From positions 744,001-808,000 of the forward strand of contig NZ_CVUA01000001.1 of assembly GCF_001282785.1 (NCBI RefSeq): DNA of 64,000 nucleotides, given 5' to 3'. Positions 9,005 through 17,798 of this stretch are shown one piece after another. Below the pieces are notes generated by a model. It had not been told where the DNA came from, did no database searches, and was given only the letters and a program-made list of their open reading frames with translations. The stretch comes from Halolamina sediminis (GTDB taxonomy: Archaea > Halobacteriota > Halobacteria > Halobacteriales > Haloferacaceae). Made by a program: the position numbers and the translations under genes. How positions within the stretch are numbered: position 1 is the stretch's first letter; every line of letters begins with the position of its first letter.

Positions 9005-9049
9005 ACCGATACAGGGGTGGCGTCGCTGATAAAAGGTGTGCGTTCCCCC

Positions 9050-9445
9050 TCAGCCGGGCACGCCGAACACGAGTTCGAGCGCCGCCGACACCGCGAGCAC
9101 GGCGACCGCGGTGGTGAACAGCTTCACGTTGCGGTCCACCCGGTCGGAGAAGGGGAGCCGCTCCCCTCGAAGCGGCGGGAGCTCCTGGATCTTGACCTCG
9201 AAGCGGTTCGGCTCCTCGCCCTCGAGGTCGACGATCTGTCCGTCCCGCTTGGGGCGTTCGGGCTGGATGCCGAAGCTTCCGACCCCGAACAGCAGCGTCC
9301 CGATCACGAACAGCAGCAGCTTCAGGGTGGGGAGCCCCTCGCCGAGCAGGAACGCCGGCACCGCGGCGCCGGCGACGATCAGCGTCGTCGCCGCGACGAC
9401 CCAGAGGGCGAACTCCGCGTAGCGGAGGAGGCGTCTACTCGCCAC
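9050..9445 (-). CDS. Small two-helix membrane protein in the peptide-transport operon
   Basis: A 131-residue protein with two adjacent transmembrane segments near the N-terminus (WVVAATTLIVAGAAVPAFLL and LLLFVIGTLLFGVGSF), a charged middle (RPKRDGQIVDLEGEEP) and a third hydrophobic segment at the C-terminus (LFTTAVAVLAVSAALELVFG). I choose GTG at 9445, giving VASRRLLRYAEF; it overlaps the stop of the preceding ATPase gene by 11 bases, which suggests translational coupling. The open frame above this point is antisense-like. Function unknown. Confidence 0.65.
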   Translation of the reverse strand: MASRRLLRYAEFALWVVAATTLIVAGAAVPAFLLGEGLPTLKLLLFVIGTLLFGVGSFGIQPERPKRDGQIVDLEGEEPNRFEVKIQELPPLRGERLPFSDRVDRNVKLFTTAVAVLAVSAALELVFGVPG

Positions 9446-10766
9446 GGGTCTCTCGACCCAGCCGGGCGTCCACGTCCGCGTACTCGTCGGAGTGGCGGTG
9501 GCAGTAGCTCTTTCGCCCCGTGTCGCTGACCGTGTAGTGTTCGGGGCGCTCGCTGTCACAGACGCCGCCGAACTCCTCGCGGAGCAGGTCGCGTGCCTCA
9601 CTGGGGTGGCCGGCTTTCACCCGCTCGAGCGCCTGCTCGATCGGCTCCTCGACCGACGCGGGCCTGTCGACGCCGTCGAACAGGTCGGCGACCGCCTCCT
9701 CGATGTCGTCGTGTTTCGAGAAGTTACCGGTCCGGCGCTTCACGCGGTCGGTGATCGAGAGCTCGACCCGGGTCCGCTCCCGGACGATCTCCCGGAACCG
9801 TTCGATGGCCTCCCACACGTCGTCGTCGAGATCTTGGTAGGGCTCGGGCCGGATCTTCGCCGGGCAGCGCGTCGAGAACTGACAGCCCTGGGGCGGGTCC
9901 CGCGGGCTCGGTGGCGTCCCGGGGAGCGTGATCCGGTCGATCGTCGCCGTCGGGTCCGGCCGCGGGATCGCCGACAGCAGCGACTTCGTGTACGGGTTCG
10001 ACGGGGCGTTGAACAGCTCCTCCGTCTCGCCGAGCTCCATGATCTTCCCGAGGTACATCACCGCGACGCGGTCACAGATGTGCCGGACGACGCTCAGGTC
10101 GTGGGCGATGAACAGGTAGGTGAGATCGAGCTCCTCTTGGAGGTCTTCGAGCAGCGTGATGATCTTCGCCTGGACACTCACGTCGAGCGCCGACACCGGC
10201 TCGTCGAGCACGACGAACTCGGGGTTGAGCGCGAGTGCGCGGGCGATCCCGACACGCTGGCGCTGTCCCCCCGAGAACTGGTGGGGGTAGCGGAAGTAGT
10301 GCTCCTCCTGCAGCCCGACTTTCTCCAGCAGGTCACGCACGCGCTGTCGGCGGTCGCGGTCGGTCTTCCAGTCGTGGGCGTCGAGCGGCTCGCGGATGAT
10401 CTCACCGACGGTCATCCGATCGTTGAGGCTGGACTCGGGGTCCTGGAACACCATCTGGGCGTTCCGCCGCCAGTGTTTCAGCTCCGTCCCGGAGAGCTCG
10501 GTGATATCCGTGCCGTCGAAGGAGACGCTCCCCTCGGTGGCCTGTTCGAGCCGGATCAGCGTCCGGCCGAGCGTACTCTTGCCCGAACCGGACTCGCCGA
10601 CCAGCCCGAACGTCTCGCCGCGTTTGATCTCGAAGTCGACGCCGTCGACGGCCTGCACCGGCGGCGGCGACAGCACGCCGCTCCCGCCGTAGTACTTTTT
10701 CAGCCCCTCGACTTCGATGAGCGTCTCCTCGTCGGTCGGATCGTCGCGCTGAAGCTGTTGACTCAT
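9435..10766 (-). CDS. Dipeptide/oligopeptide ABC transporter ATPase, DppF/OppF-like
   Basis: One of the paired ATPases of a peptide importer, 443 residues. Walker A GESGSGKST, the signature LSGGQ equivalent FSGGQRQR, Walker B VVLDEPVSALD and the switch His in FIAHDLS are intact. The oligopeptide-transporter C-terminal motif (CQFSTRCPAKI) is present but the region after it is about 90 residues longer than in bacterial OppF and holds extra helices and a CHRH end. In bacterial homologues the cysteines of this tail bind a 4Fe-4S cluster; here Cys residues lie in RCPAK, GVCDSE and KSYCHRH. It overlaps the DppD-like gene by 4 bases (ATGA). Confidence 0.88.
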   Translation of the reverse strand: MSQQLQRDDPTDEETLIEVEGLKKYYGGSGVLSPPPVQAVDGVDFEIKRGETFGLVGESGSGKSTLGRTLIRLEQATEGSVSFDGTDITELSGTELKHWRRNAQMVFQDPESSLNDRMTVGEIIREPLDAHDWKTDRDRRQRVRDLLEKVGLQEEHYFRYPHQFSGGQRQRVGIARALALNPEFVVLDEPVSALDVSVQAKIITLLEDLQEELDLTYLFIAHDLSVVRHICDRVAVMYLGKIMELGETEELFNAPSNPYTKSLLSAIPRPDPTATIDRITLPGTPPSPRDPPQGCQFSTRCPAKIRPEPYQDLDDDVWEAIERFREIVRERTRVELSITDRVKRRTGNFSKHDDIEEAVADLFDGVDRPASVEEPIEQALERVKAGHPSEARDLLREEFGGVCDSERPEHYTVSDTGRKSYCHRHSDEYADVDARLGRETRGE

Positions 10767-11818
10767 TCGTTCTCACCTCCGTCGGCCGCGGCGAGCTCCC
10801 GGTGGTGCTCCACGCGGCGGTCCTCGGGTTCGTCGTCGGGGTACAGCAGACAGGCGGCGGTGTGGTCGTCGTTCTTGCCGACCTGGACGTGCTGTGGGGC
10901 GACGGCGTCGCAGGCGTCGAACGCCTTCGGACACCGCGGCGCGAACCGACAGTGGCTCGCCTCCTCGTTCGGCGTCGGCACGTCGCCCTCGATCGTCCGG
11001 AGCTGTTCGCCCGCGGACTGGTCGCCAGGGATCGCTCCCAGCAGCCCGTCGGTGTAGGGGTGCCGCGGGTTCGCGAACAGATCTTCGACCGGCGCCTTCT
11101 CGACGAACTCGCCGGCGTACATCACGTTCACGCGATCGGCGATCTCCGCGATTACGCCCATGTCGTGAGTAATGAACAGGATGGAGAGCCCGCGCTCCTC
11201 TTGGAGGTCCTCGAGCAGTTCGAGGATCTGCGCCTGGATCGTCACGTCGAGCGCGGTCGTCGGCTCGTCGCAGATGAGGAACTCCGGATCGCAGGCGAGC
11301 ATCATCGCGATCACCGCACGCTGGCGCATCCCGCCCGAGAACTCGTGGGGGTACTCGTTCAGCCGACGGGGGGCGTCGGGGATGGCGACCCGTTCGAGCA
11401 GCCTGATCGCCTCCTTGCGGGCCTCCTCGCCGGTGATTCCCTGGTTCACTTCCAGGGACTCCATGATCTGGTTCCCGACGGTGTAGACGGGGTTGAGCGA
11501 CTTCTGGGGGTCCTGGAACACCATCCCGATGCCGCTTCCCCGGACCTGCTGGTACTGCTTCTCGTCGTACTCGGTCAGCTCCTTGCCGTTGAGTTTGATC
11601 GACGAGCCGGGCATTATCTCGCCAGGGCTCTCGATGAGCCCCATGATCGAGCGGGCGGTCACCGACTTCCCGGAGCCGGACTCGCCGACGATGCCGACGG
11701 TCTCGCCCTTCCGGACGTCGAAGTCGACGCCGTCGACGGCCCTGATCGTCTCGCGGTCGGTGTGGAACACGGTCTGGAGGTTCCGGACCGAGAGCACCAC
11801 GTCGTCGTCCGCGGCCAT
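10763..11818 (-). CDS. Dipeptide/oligopeptide ABC transporter ATPase, DppD/OppD-like
   Basis: The partner ATPase, 351 residues, usual length for the family. Walker A GESGSGKS, signature FSGGMRQRA, Walker B LICDEPTTALD and switch His FITHDMG are all present, and the C-terminus has the oligopeptide domain with HCRFAPRCPKAFDAC. It starts one base inside the stop of the permease gene (TGATG), so its translation is coupled to the upstream gene. It acts on the cytoplasmic face together with the DppF-like protein. Confidence 0.9.
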   Translation of the reverse strand: MAADDDVVLSVRNLQTVFHTDRETIRAVDGVDFDVRKGETVGIVGESGSGKSVTARSIMGLIESPGEIMPGSSIKLNGKELTEYDEKQYQQVRGSGIGMVFQDPQKSLNPVYTVGNQIMESLEVNQGITGEEARKEAIRLLERVAIPDAPRRLNEYPHEFSGGMRQRAVIAMMLACDPEFLICDEPTTALDVTIQAQILELLEDLQEERGLSILFITHDMGVIAEIADRVNVMYAGEFVEKAPVEDLFANPRHPYTDGLLGAIPGDQSAGEQLRTIEGDVPTPNEEASHCRFAPRCPKAFDACDAVAPQHVQVGKNDDHTAACLLYPDDEPEDRRVEHHRELAAADGGENE

Positions 11819-13371
11819 CAGGCACCACCCCCTGCGGCGGCTTCCTCACCTTCGTCGCTCTCGGTCTCGGGGTCGATCGCGTCGCGGATCCCGTCACCGA
11901 ACGCGTTCAGCCCCGTGACGAGCACGACGATCATCACGCCGGGGATGAACGAGATGTGCCACGACGGCCCGGAGACGTACGACTGGCCGAGCGACACCGC
12001 ACGCCCCCACGCGGGGGTCGGCGGCGTGATCCCCAGCCCGTTGCCGAGGAACGAGAGTGCGGCGAGACCGACGATGATCCCGCCGGTGGACATCGAGGCG
12101 TACACGAGTAGATAGCCGGTGATGTAGGGGAACATGTGTTTGCGCATGATCGTCCGCGACCCCTGTCCGAAGCTCTCGGCGGCGTCGATCCACTCCTCTT
12201 GGGCGACCTGCAGCGCCGGACCACGGACTGCCCGCCAGAGGAACGGCCAGCCCGTGAACCCGAAGATCAGTGCCAACAGGAACCCGCCGTCGAGCACGCT
12301 TGCGATCCAGTGGTTCGCGAACACCGCACTGATCATGATCAGCAGGAGTAGCCGCGGAACGGAGACGATCCCGTCGGCGGTCGTGAGGATACCGAGGTCG
12401 ATCACCCCCGTGTAGTACGCCGACACCATCGCCAGCCCGCCGGCGATAAACGCGCTCAGTCCGATCGCGAGTCCGGCGACGATCAGCGTGATCCGGGCCC
12501 CGCCCATCATGAAGGTGAACAGGTCACGGCCGTTCGGGAGCGTGCCGAACGGATGGAACCGCTCGAAGTTGTCGTACGTCATCGGGCCGACGTTCTGGCT
12601 GCCGGCGCCTTTGGACTTGGAGTCGAAGTTGGCGGCGCCGGCGCTGATCGTCACGACCTCGCCGGCCTCCTCGTCGAAGTGTTGGATCTCGGTGCTGTAC
12701 GGCGACTGAATGTTGCCCGCGACCGTCGTCGGCCCCAGCGCCGGGCCGAACAGCGCCATGATCAGGAACAGCGCGAGCACGAAGATGCCGAACTGGCCCC
12801 AGCGGTGGTCACGGAGCCGGTCGACGATGTCGTCGGAGGGCGTCCAGTCGGCCTGGCGGTAGTGGTCGCGGAAGACGAGCCAGCCGCGGAACACCCAGTA
12901 GAACGCGAACAGCGAGTAGGCGACGATGAGGAGGACGCGGAACCCCCACGCCAGCGCCGGCTCCAGGCCGAGGAACGTGTCGACCCACGGCCCGTCGGCG
13001 CTGGCCATGTGGCCTTGGTTGGGAATCGTCTCCCGGCTGAGCAGCGTCGGGAGCCCTTCCGCGGTGTCACGGACGCCCGTTACCGCGTTGGAGACGCTCG
13101 ACTGGAAGTCGACGACGCCGGACGAAAGCCCGCCCAGCCCGAGCAGGCCGAACAGCACGTCGAAAATCGCGGTCACGCCGATGAACGCCGCGTCGAGTAC
13201 CGTCAGAATCGCGCCGACGAACGCGCCGAACTCGACGGCGATCAGCACGGCCGTCACGGAGAGCCAGCGGAGTGCCGGCGCCGGATCGTCGACGACGCGG
13301 GACCACAGCGGCCTGTCGTCGTACTCGAACTTCGGGCCGGTGTCGCTTTCGGAGGCGGTGTTCGTGCTCAT
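11818..13371 (-). CDS. Dipeptide ABC transporter permease, DppC-like, with large N-terminal insertion
   Basis: An inner subunit of the importer, 517 residues, far longer than a bacterial DppC (about 300). The C-terminal 300 residues are standard: HPFGTLPNGRDLFTFMMGGARITL, several transmembrane segments and the EAA loop (DAAESFGQGSRTIMRKHMFP). The first 200 residues hold a transmembrane segment (LRWLSVTAVLIAVEFGAFVG), a hydrophilic external-looking stretch around residues 95-135 and another pair of segments. I know such extensions from other haloarchaeal DppC proteins. It overlaps the DppB-like gene by 4 bases. Confidence 0.85.
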   Translation of the reverse strand: MSTNTASESDTGPKFEYDDRPLWSRVVDDPAPALRWLSVTAVLIAVEFGAFVGAILTVLDAAFIGVTAIFDVLFGLLGLGGLSSGVVDFQSSVSNAVTGVRDTAEGLPTLLSRETIPNQGHMASADGPWVDTFLGLEPALAWGFRVLLIVAYSLFAFYWVFRGWLVFRDHYRQADWTPSDDIVDRLRDHRWGQFGIFVLALFLIMALFGPALGPTTVAGNIQSPYSTEIQHFDEEAGEVVTISAGAANFDSKSKGAGSQNVGPMTYDNFERFHPFGTLPNGRDLFTFMMGGARITLIVAGLAIGLSAFIAGGLAMVSAYYTGVIDLGILTTADGIVSVPRLLLLIMISAVFANHWIASVLDGGFLLALIFGFTGWPFLWRAVRGPALQVAQEEWIDAAESFGQGSRTIMRKHMFPYITGYLLVYASMSTGGIIVGLAALSFLGNGLGITPPTPAWGRAVSLGQSYVSGPSWHISFIPGVMIVVLVTGLNAFGDGIRDAIDPETESDEGEEAAAGGGA

Positions 13372-14459
13372 TGTTGGGTGTCACCCAGTGTGATACGCGG
13401 GTCGATCAGTGTGTAGAGTACGTCCTGAAGGATGTTCATCAGTACTTGGATGAGAACGAAGATGAACACGAGTGCCATCACCACGGGGATGTCGGGTCCG
13501 AGGATCGCCCGGAAGAAGAGGTTCCCGAGCCCGTTGATGCTGAACACGCTTTCGACGAGCACCGAGCCACCGATGAGCAGGTAGAACTCACCCATGATGA
13601 CGGGCAGCAGCGGGACGATCGCGTTCCGGCCGACGTGTTTGACGACGATCCGCCGTGGGGAGAGTCCCTTGGCCTTGGCCGTCTCCACGTACTTCGAGTT
13701 GATGCTCTCCAGCACTGCCGTGCGGCCGATACGGATCTCGTTCCCCATCGACGCCGAGCCGAGCACGAGCGCCGCGGGCAGGATCCATTTGAACGCGACC
13801 GCCATGTTCCGGAGGTCGGGGATCGGGAGGAACAGGAGCTCCAACACCGGCACCCCGTTGAACAGTTCGATCACCGTGAACAGGTTCGCCACCTCGTCGG
13901 GCGTCCCGATCACGTCGGTTTTGATGCCGAGCCCTCGGTACCACGAGAGCGCGCCGCCGGCGCTGAGGCTCCCGGCGATCATCACGGCGAGCCAGAAGTT
14001 CGGCATCGCACGCCAGATGATGCCGCCACCGGAGGCGAGGTAGTCACCCCAGGTGTTGGCGCGGAGGCCGGCGTACAGTCCGAGCGGGACCCCGAAGATG
14101 AGCGCGATCACGACGGACCAGAAGCCGAGCCACAGCGTCGCGGGCATCCGGTTCGCGATGACCTCGGTGACGGGCACCCCACGCTGGAGGACCCACGACT
14201 GCCCGAACTCCAGCGTGAACAGGTCGTACATGATGTTGCCGTACTGGCGCCAGACCGGTACGGGGGTCCCGTCGGCCTGGATGTAGCCGAGCGCGATCCG
14301 GAGCTGTCGGATGTCGCTCGATGTGGCGTCACGGCCGAGGATCGCCAGCACCGGGTCGAGCGGGCCGAGGTACATGATGAGGAACGACATCGTCAGCCCG
14401 AACAGCACGACGGGGACACCTAACCCGAGTCGTTTCAGGATGTACAGTGAACGATTCAT
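13368..14459 (-). CDS. Dipeptide ABC transporter permease, DppB-like
   Basis: A 363-residue permease with six or more membrane segments, starting MNRSLYILKRLGLGVPVVLFG. Family features are the N-terminal SFLIMYLGPLDPVLAI block with a PLDP element, LGFWSVVIALIFGVPLGLYAG and the EAA loop YVETAKAKGLSPRRIVVKH. It forms the translocation pore with the DppC-like protein. It is the first permease after the binding-protein gene; the 223 bases between them hold two hairpins (see 14516 and 14653), which may set the expression ratio. Confidence 0.9.
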   Translation of the reverse strand: MNRSLYILKRLGLGVPVVLFGLTMSFLIMYLGPLDPVLAILGRDATSSDIRQLRIALGYIQADGTPVPVWRQYGNIMYDLFTLEFGQSWVLQRGVPVTEVIANRMPATLWLGFWSVVIALIFGVPLGLYAGLRANTWGDYLASGGGIIWRAMPNFWLAVMIAGSLSAGGALSWYRGLGIKTDVIGTPDEVANLFTVIELFNGVPVLELLFLPIPDLRNMAVAFKWILPAALVLGSASMGNEIRIGRTAVLESINSKYVETAKAKGLSPRRIVVKHVGRNAIVPLLPVIMGEFYLLIGGSVLVESVFSINGLGNLFFRAILGPDIPVVMALVFIFVLIQVLMNILQDVLYTLIDPRITLGDTQQ

Positions 14460-14515
14460 GTGTGAGTCTCTTCAGCATGGCTCGGTCGACGAGCAAAGCG
14501 GGACGATACATCAGT

Positions 14516-14538
14516 GTCGGTACGGACCGGGTACCGAC
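14516..14538 (-). other. Hairpin between binding-protein and permease genes
   Basis: GTCGGTAC and GTACCGAC form a perfect 8-base-pair stem around a 7-base loop. It lies in the transcribed spacer of the peptide-transport operon, 57 bases before the DppB-like start. It may stop exonucleases or act as a processing point; this is inference. Confidence 0.5.
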
Positions 14539-14652
14539 GTGGTTGGCGACGAGAGGATGGAAGTCTAATCATACCGAACAATGATATCGTGGCTGTGTCA
14601 CACCGGCACGACTATGACGAACATCGGCCGGCGAGGTTTTCACCCTGTCGAT

Positions 14653-14672
14653 GCGCTCGAATGGTCGAGCGC
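14653..14672 (-). other. Hairpin directly after the binding-protein gene
   Basis: GCGCTCGA-ATGG-TCGAGCGC is a perfect 8-base-pair stem with a four-base loop, 10 bases beyond the stop codon of the substrate-binding protein (read on the minus strand). The position fits a stabilising or partial-termination hairpin that lets the binding protein be made in excess over the membrane subunits. There is no long U run after it. Confidence 0.5.
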
Positions 14673-14682
14673 GGGTCGGGAG

Positions 14683-16557
14683 TTACTCGCCCTGCCAGTG
14701 GCTGTCGTAGGCCGAGGCGCCGCCGGGGAACACCTGCGTCGGGGTCAGGTGGTAGGCGGGCGCACCGCGGCCCTTGAAGACGCTATCGACGAACTGTGGC
14801 CGGTTGACGACGTACGCCATCGCCTCGCGCACCGGCTTGGGCACCTCCTGCATGTTGAACGCCACGTAGTAGGTGTTGATCGTCGCGGACTGGGCCATGT
14901 TGACCGTCTTGTCGTTCTCCATCGGCCCGTAGGTACCGCGGTCGATCCCGTCGACCGTCTCCTCGATGCTGACCTTGCCCGGGTCGTACTTCGAGGTCGG
15001 GATTCCGGACACGTCGGCGTTCTCGTTCAGGAAGTAGTTGTACGAGGCCGAGGTGTCGGTGATGATCGCGGCGTCGATGCCGTCGATCGCGGCCTCCTGA
15101 CCGTGGTAGTCCTCGAACGTGTCGGCGGAGAACTCGCCGCCGTTGCCGGACTCCCAGCTCGCGAACTCGAACGGACCACAGCCGACCGGGTTGGTGGAGA
15201 ACTCCTCCCAGCTCATCTCGCCCTCGTACCCCTCGATGTCGCCCACGATGCCCTCGGGAACGACCGAGAACGCGGAGTAGGCGAGCACCGACAGCGCGAA
15301 CGGGAACGAGTTCTGGAGCGTGACCGTGAACGTGTAGTCGCCCGTGGCCTCGACGCCGGTCGAGTCGGGGACGACGTTGCCCTCGTCGTCGGTCTCGCGC
15401 TCGATGTTGAGCACCGAGTTCGGGAAGTAGGTGTTCGTGGAGTTGGAGGACTCGACGAGGCGGCGGATCGAGTACACCATGTCGTCGGCGGTGACCTCGC
15501 CGTAGTCGCCGTGGAACTGGATCCCCTCCTTGAGCGTGAACTCGTACTCCGTCAGGTCGTCACTGACGGTGTAGTCGTCGACGAGGAGGTTCCGGACCTC
15601 GGTGGTCCCGTTGTGGTAGTTCATCGGCGCGTCGAACAGGTTCATCACCTTCCCGCCCGAGGCCGTGTTCCCCGAGGCGATCGGGTCGAGCGCGCTGAAC
15701 GTCGCCGAGATCTTGTCGAGGCGGTCCTTCCCCTCGAGCCCCTTGACGGAGATGTTCTCTTTCGACCGCGAGCTGCCCATCCCGCCCGGCGGGCTGTAGT
15801 CGAGGCGGTCGTACCAGAAGCTCTGGGACACCTGGTGGTACATCGGCAGCAGCGCGGCGGACTCCCAGAGACCTTCCTCCATCTTGACGGCCGCTTCGTC
15901 ACGGGCCTGCTGAGCCTCCTCGGACTGCTGGGGGTTGTTCTGGATCTGGTCGAACTGCTCGGTCATGAAGTTCCGGACGTCCGTCTCCGTCTCGGAGTCC
16001 TCGGTCCAGAACAGCCGTGCGCCGTTGGGCGCCGGCCCCTCGCCGTCGTAGACGGTGTTCTCGGGGTCGATCAGCTGGAGGAAGTTCTGGGGCGCGGGGT
16101 AGTCCGCGATCCAGCCCAGCGTGAACGCCTGCATGTCGCCCTTCTCGGTTCGGCTGAGCAGGCCGCTGAAGTCGGCCTCCGCGATGCTCATGTCGATGTG
16201 GGCGCTCTCGAGGCGGGAACGGATGGTGTTGGCCATCTCCTTCCACGCCGGGCTCGTGTACTGGAGCCAGTCGAGTTCGAAGCGGTTGTCGGGGCCGTAG
16301 CCGGCCTCCTCCATCACCTGACGGGCGCTCTCCACGTCGGTCTCGCCCGGCGAGTACGGGTAGGAGTCGAGCCCGGTGAACTCCTCGTTACCGCCCTGGC
16401 CGTCGGTCCCGGTGGACGTATCGGTGCCGTCACCGTCGGAGCCGTCGGTCGGCGAGCCCTCGCCGCCGTCGGTACAGCCGGCGACGCTGGCCGTCAGCGC
16501 AGCGGCACCAGTCGCCTGGAGGAACTTACGACGATCGAAATCACTATTTTCGGACAT
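14683..16557 (-). CDS. Dipeptide ABC transporter substrate-binding lipoprotein
   Basis: A family-5 solute-binding protein of 624 residues that captures peptides (or a related solute) outside the cell. From ATG 16557 the N-terminus MSENSDFDRRKFLQATGAA has a twin-arginine motif and the lipobox ASVAGC, so it is Tat-exported and lipid-anchored. An acidic, Gly/Thr/Asp-rich linker follows. The family core includes YEFTLKEGIQFHGDYGEVTADDMVYS and NPVGCGPFEFASWE. An ATG six codons upstream (16575) is possible but gives a poorer signal. A likely TATA element (GTTTAAG on the minus strand, about 16585-16591) lies about 30 bases above the start. It heads the five-gene importer operon. Confidence 0.9.
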   Translation of the reverse strand: MSENSDFDRRKFLQATGAAALTASVAGCTDGGEGSPTDGSDGDGTDTSTGTDGQGGNEEFTGLDSYPYSPGETDVESARQVMEEAGYGPDNRFELDWLQYTSPAWKEMANTIRSRLESAHIDMSIAEADFSGLLSRTEKGDMQAFTLGWIADYPAPQNFLQLIDPENTVYDGEGPAPNGARLFWTEDSETETDVRNFMTEQFDQIQNNPQQSEEAQQARDEAAVKMEEGLWESAALLPMYHQVSQSFWYDRLDYSPPGGMGSSRSKENISVKGLEGKDRLDKISATFSALDPIASGNTASGGKVMNLFDAPMNYHNGTTEVRNLLVDDYTVSDDLTEYEFTLKEGIQFHGDYGEVTADDMVYSIRRLVESSNSTNTYFPNSVLNIERETDDEGNVVPDSTGVEATGDYTFTVTLQNSFPFALSVLAYSAFSVVPEGIVGDIEGYEGEMSWEEFSTNPVGCGPFEFASWESGNGGEFSADTFEDYHGQEAAIDGIDAAIITDTSASYNYFLNENADVSGIPTSKYDPGKVSIEETVDGIDRGTYGPMENDKTVNMAQSATINTYYVAFNMQEVPKPVREAMAYVVNRPQFVDSVFKGRGAPAYHLTPTQVFPGGASAYDSHWQGE

Positions 16558-16672
16558 CCTGACAACGTATCCCACCGTGCCGAACTTAAACGTTATGTAG
16601 TGATAGTTACTTGGGGATAGTTACCAATTCACAAGAACCCACTGGAACCGGCGAAAAATCCCGACCCAAACC

Positions 16673-16680
16673 CGTTTATT
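16673..16680 (+). promoter_or_regulatory. TATA box for HtrA-like gene
   Basis: GTTTATTC centred about 25 bases before ATG 16702. This spacing puts the transcription start at or next to the ATG, the leaderless arrangement that is common in haloarchaea. Confidence 0.6.
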
Positions 16681-16701
16681 CGTTGCTTTCCCAAAACGGC
16701 T

Positions 16702-17739
16702 ATGGACTACTCCCGCCGCCAGTTTCTCACTGTCGCAGGTGCCGGGATCGCTGCGCTCGCGGGCTGCTCCGCTCCGGGCGGCGACTCGGGGATAGACGGT
16801 GAACAGCCGTTCGTCGATCTCTACGAGGCGGTCTCGCCGTCGGTCGTCCGCCTGCGCGTGTACGACTCCCGCGGCGCGCTCGGTGAGGGGTCGGGCTGGC
16901 TCTTCGACGACGGCGTGTTGGTCACCAACGCGCACGTCGTTACGGGCGCGGACACGGTACGCGCACAGTTCGCGAACGGCGACTGGACCGAGGCCGAGAT
17001 ACTGGGGAGCGACCCGTACAGCGATCTCGCCGCGCTCTCAGTCGACCCGCCCGTCGACGCCGACCCACTGTCGCTCCTCGACGAACAGCCCCCGGTCGGC
17101 ACCCGCGTCGCCGCCGTCGGCGCGCCGTTGGGGCTTGCGGGGTCGCTCACCTCCGGGGTCGTCTCGGGCGTGAACCGGACGATCTCCTCGATCCAGAACT
17201 TCACCATCTCCGGCGCGATCCAGACCGACGCGGCGGTCAACCCCGGCAACAGCGGCGGCCCACTGCTCACGCTCGAGGGCGACGTGGCGGGCGTAGTCAC
17301 ACAGGCCGGCGCCGAGAACGTCGGCTTCGCGATCAGTGCTTCGCTGACTGAACGGGTGATCCCCGAGCTGGCCGAGACGGGCAGCTACGAGCATTCTTAC
17401 CTCGGTGTACGCATTCGCCCCGTCACACCGCTGCTCGCGGCGGCCAACGATCTCGACGAGGCCCGCGGCGTCTACGTCTCGGCGGTCCCCACGGGGAGCC
17501 CCGCCGACGGCGTCCTGCAGGGCGGCAGCGAGATGGTGATCGTCGAAGAGTCGCCCCAACCGACCGGCGGCGACGTGATCGTCGCGTTCGACGGGACCCG
17601 AATCGAGACGACGGGCCAGCTCGGCACCTATCTCGCACTGGAGACGAGCCCGGGCGACACGATCGCGGTGACGGTGATCCGCGACGGCGAGCGCCGGACC
17701 GTGGACGTGACGCTGGGGACGCGGCCGGACCCGCGATAA
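16702..17739 (+). CDS. HtrA/DegP-like serine protease, membrane-anchored lipoprotein
   Basis: A 345-residue S1C protease for extracytoplasmic protein quality control. The N-terminus has a twin-arginine motif (SRRQFLTVAG) and a lipobox ending at Cys22 (ALAGC). The trypsin-like catalytic triad is His78 (TNAHVV), Asp108 (YSDLAAL) and Ser184 (GNSGGPL), all intact. One PDZ domain follows from about residue 235, with GVYVSAVPTGSPADG and GDVIVAFDGTRIETTGQL. It is a single-gene unit divergent from the peptide importer, with only 144 bases between the starts. Confidence 0.92.
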   Translation: MDYSRRQFLTVAGAGIAALAGCSAPGGDSGIDGEQPFVDLYEAVSPSVVRLRVYDSRGALGEGSGWLFDDGVLVTNAHVVTGADTVRAQFANGDWTEAEILGSDPYSDLAALSVDPPVDADPLSLLDEQPPVGTRVAAVGAPLGLAGSLTSGVVSGVNRTISSIQNFTISGAIQTDAAVNPGNSGGPLLTLEGDVAGVVTQAGAENVGFAISASLTERVIPELAETGSYEHSYLGVRIRPVTPLLAAANDLDEARGVYVSAVPTGSPADGVLQGGSEMVIVEESPQPTGGDVIVAFDGTRIETTGQLGTYLALETSPGDTIAVTVIRDGERRTVDVTLGTRPDPR

Positions 17740-17798
17740 AGCCCGCGTGGGAGCGACGCCGGACGACGAGCGAGAACGGCGCGGGGCCGCGGCCCGAG

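Noticed and set aside
14581-16620. A 679-codon open frame on the plus strand
   Set aside because: It is the antisense of the peptide-binding-protein gene; rich in Val, Arg and His with no domain pattern. High GC gives long antisense frames.
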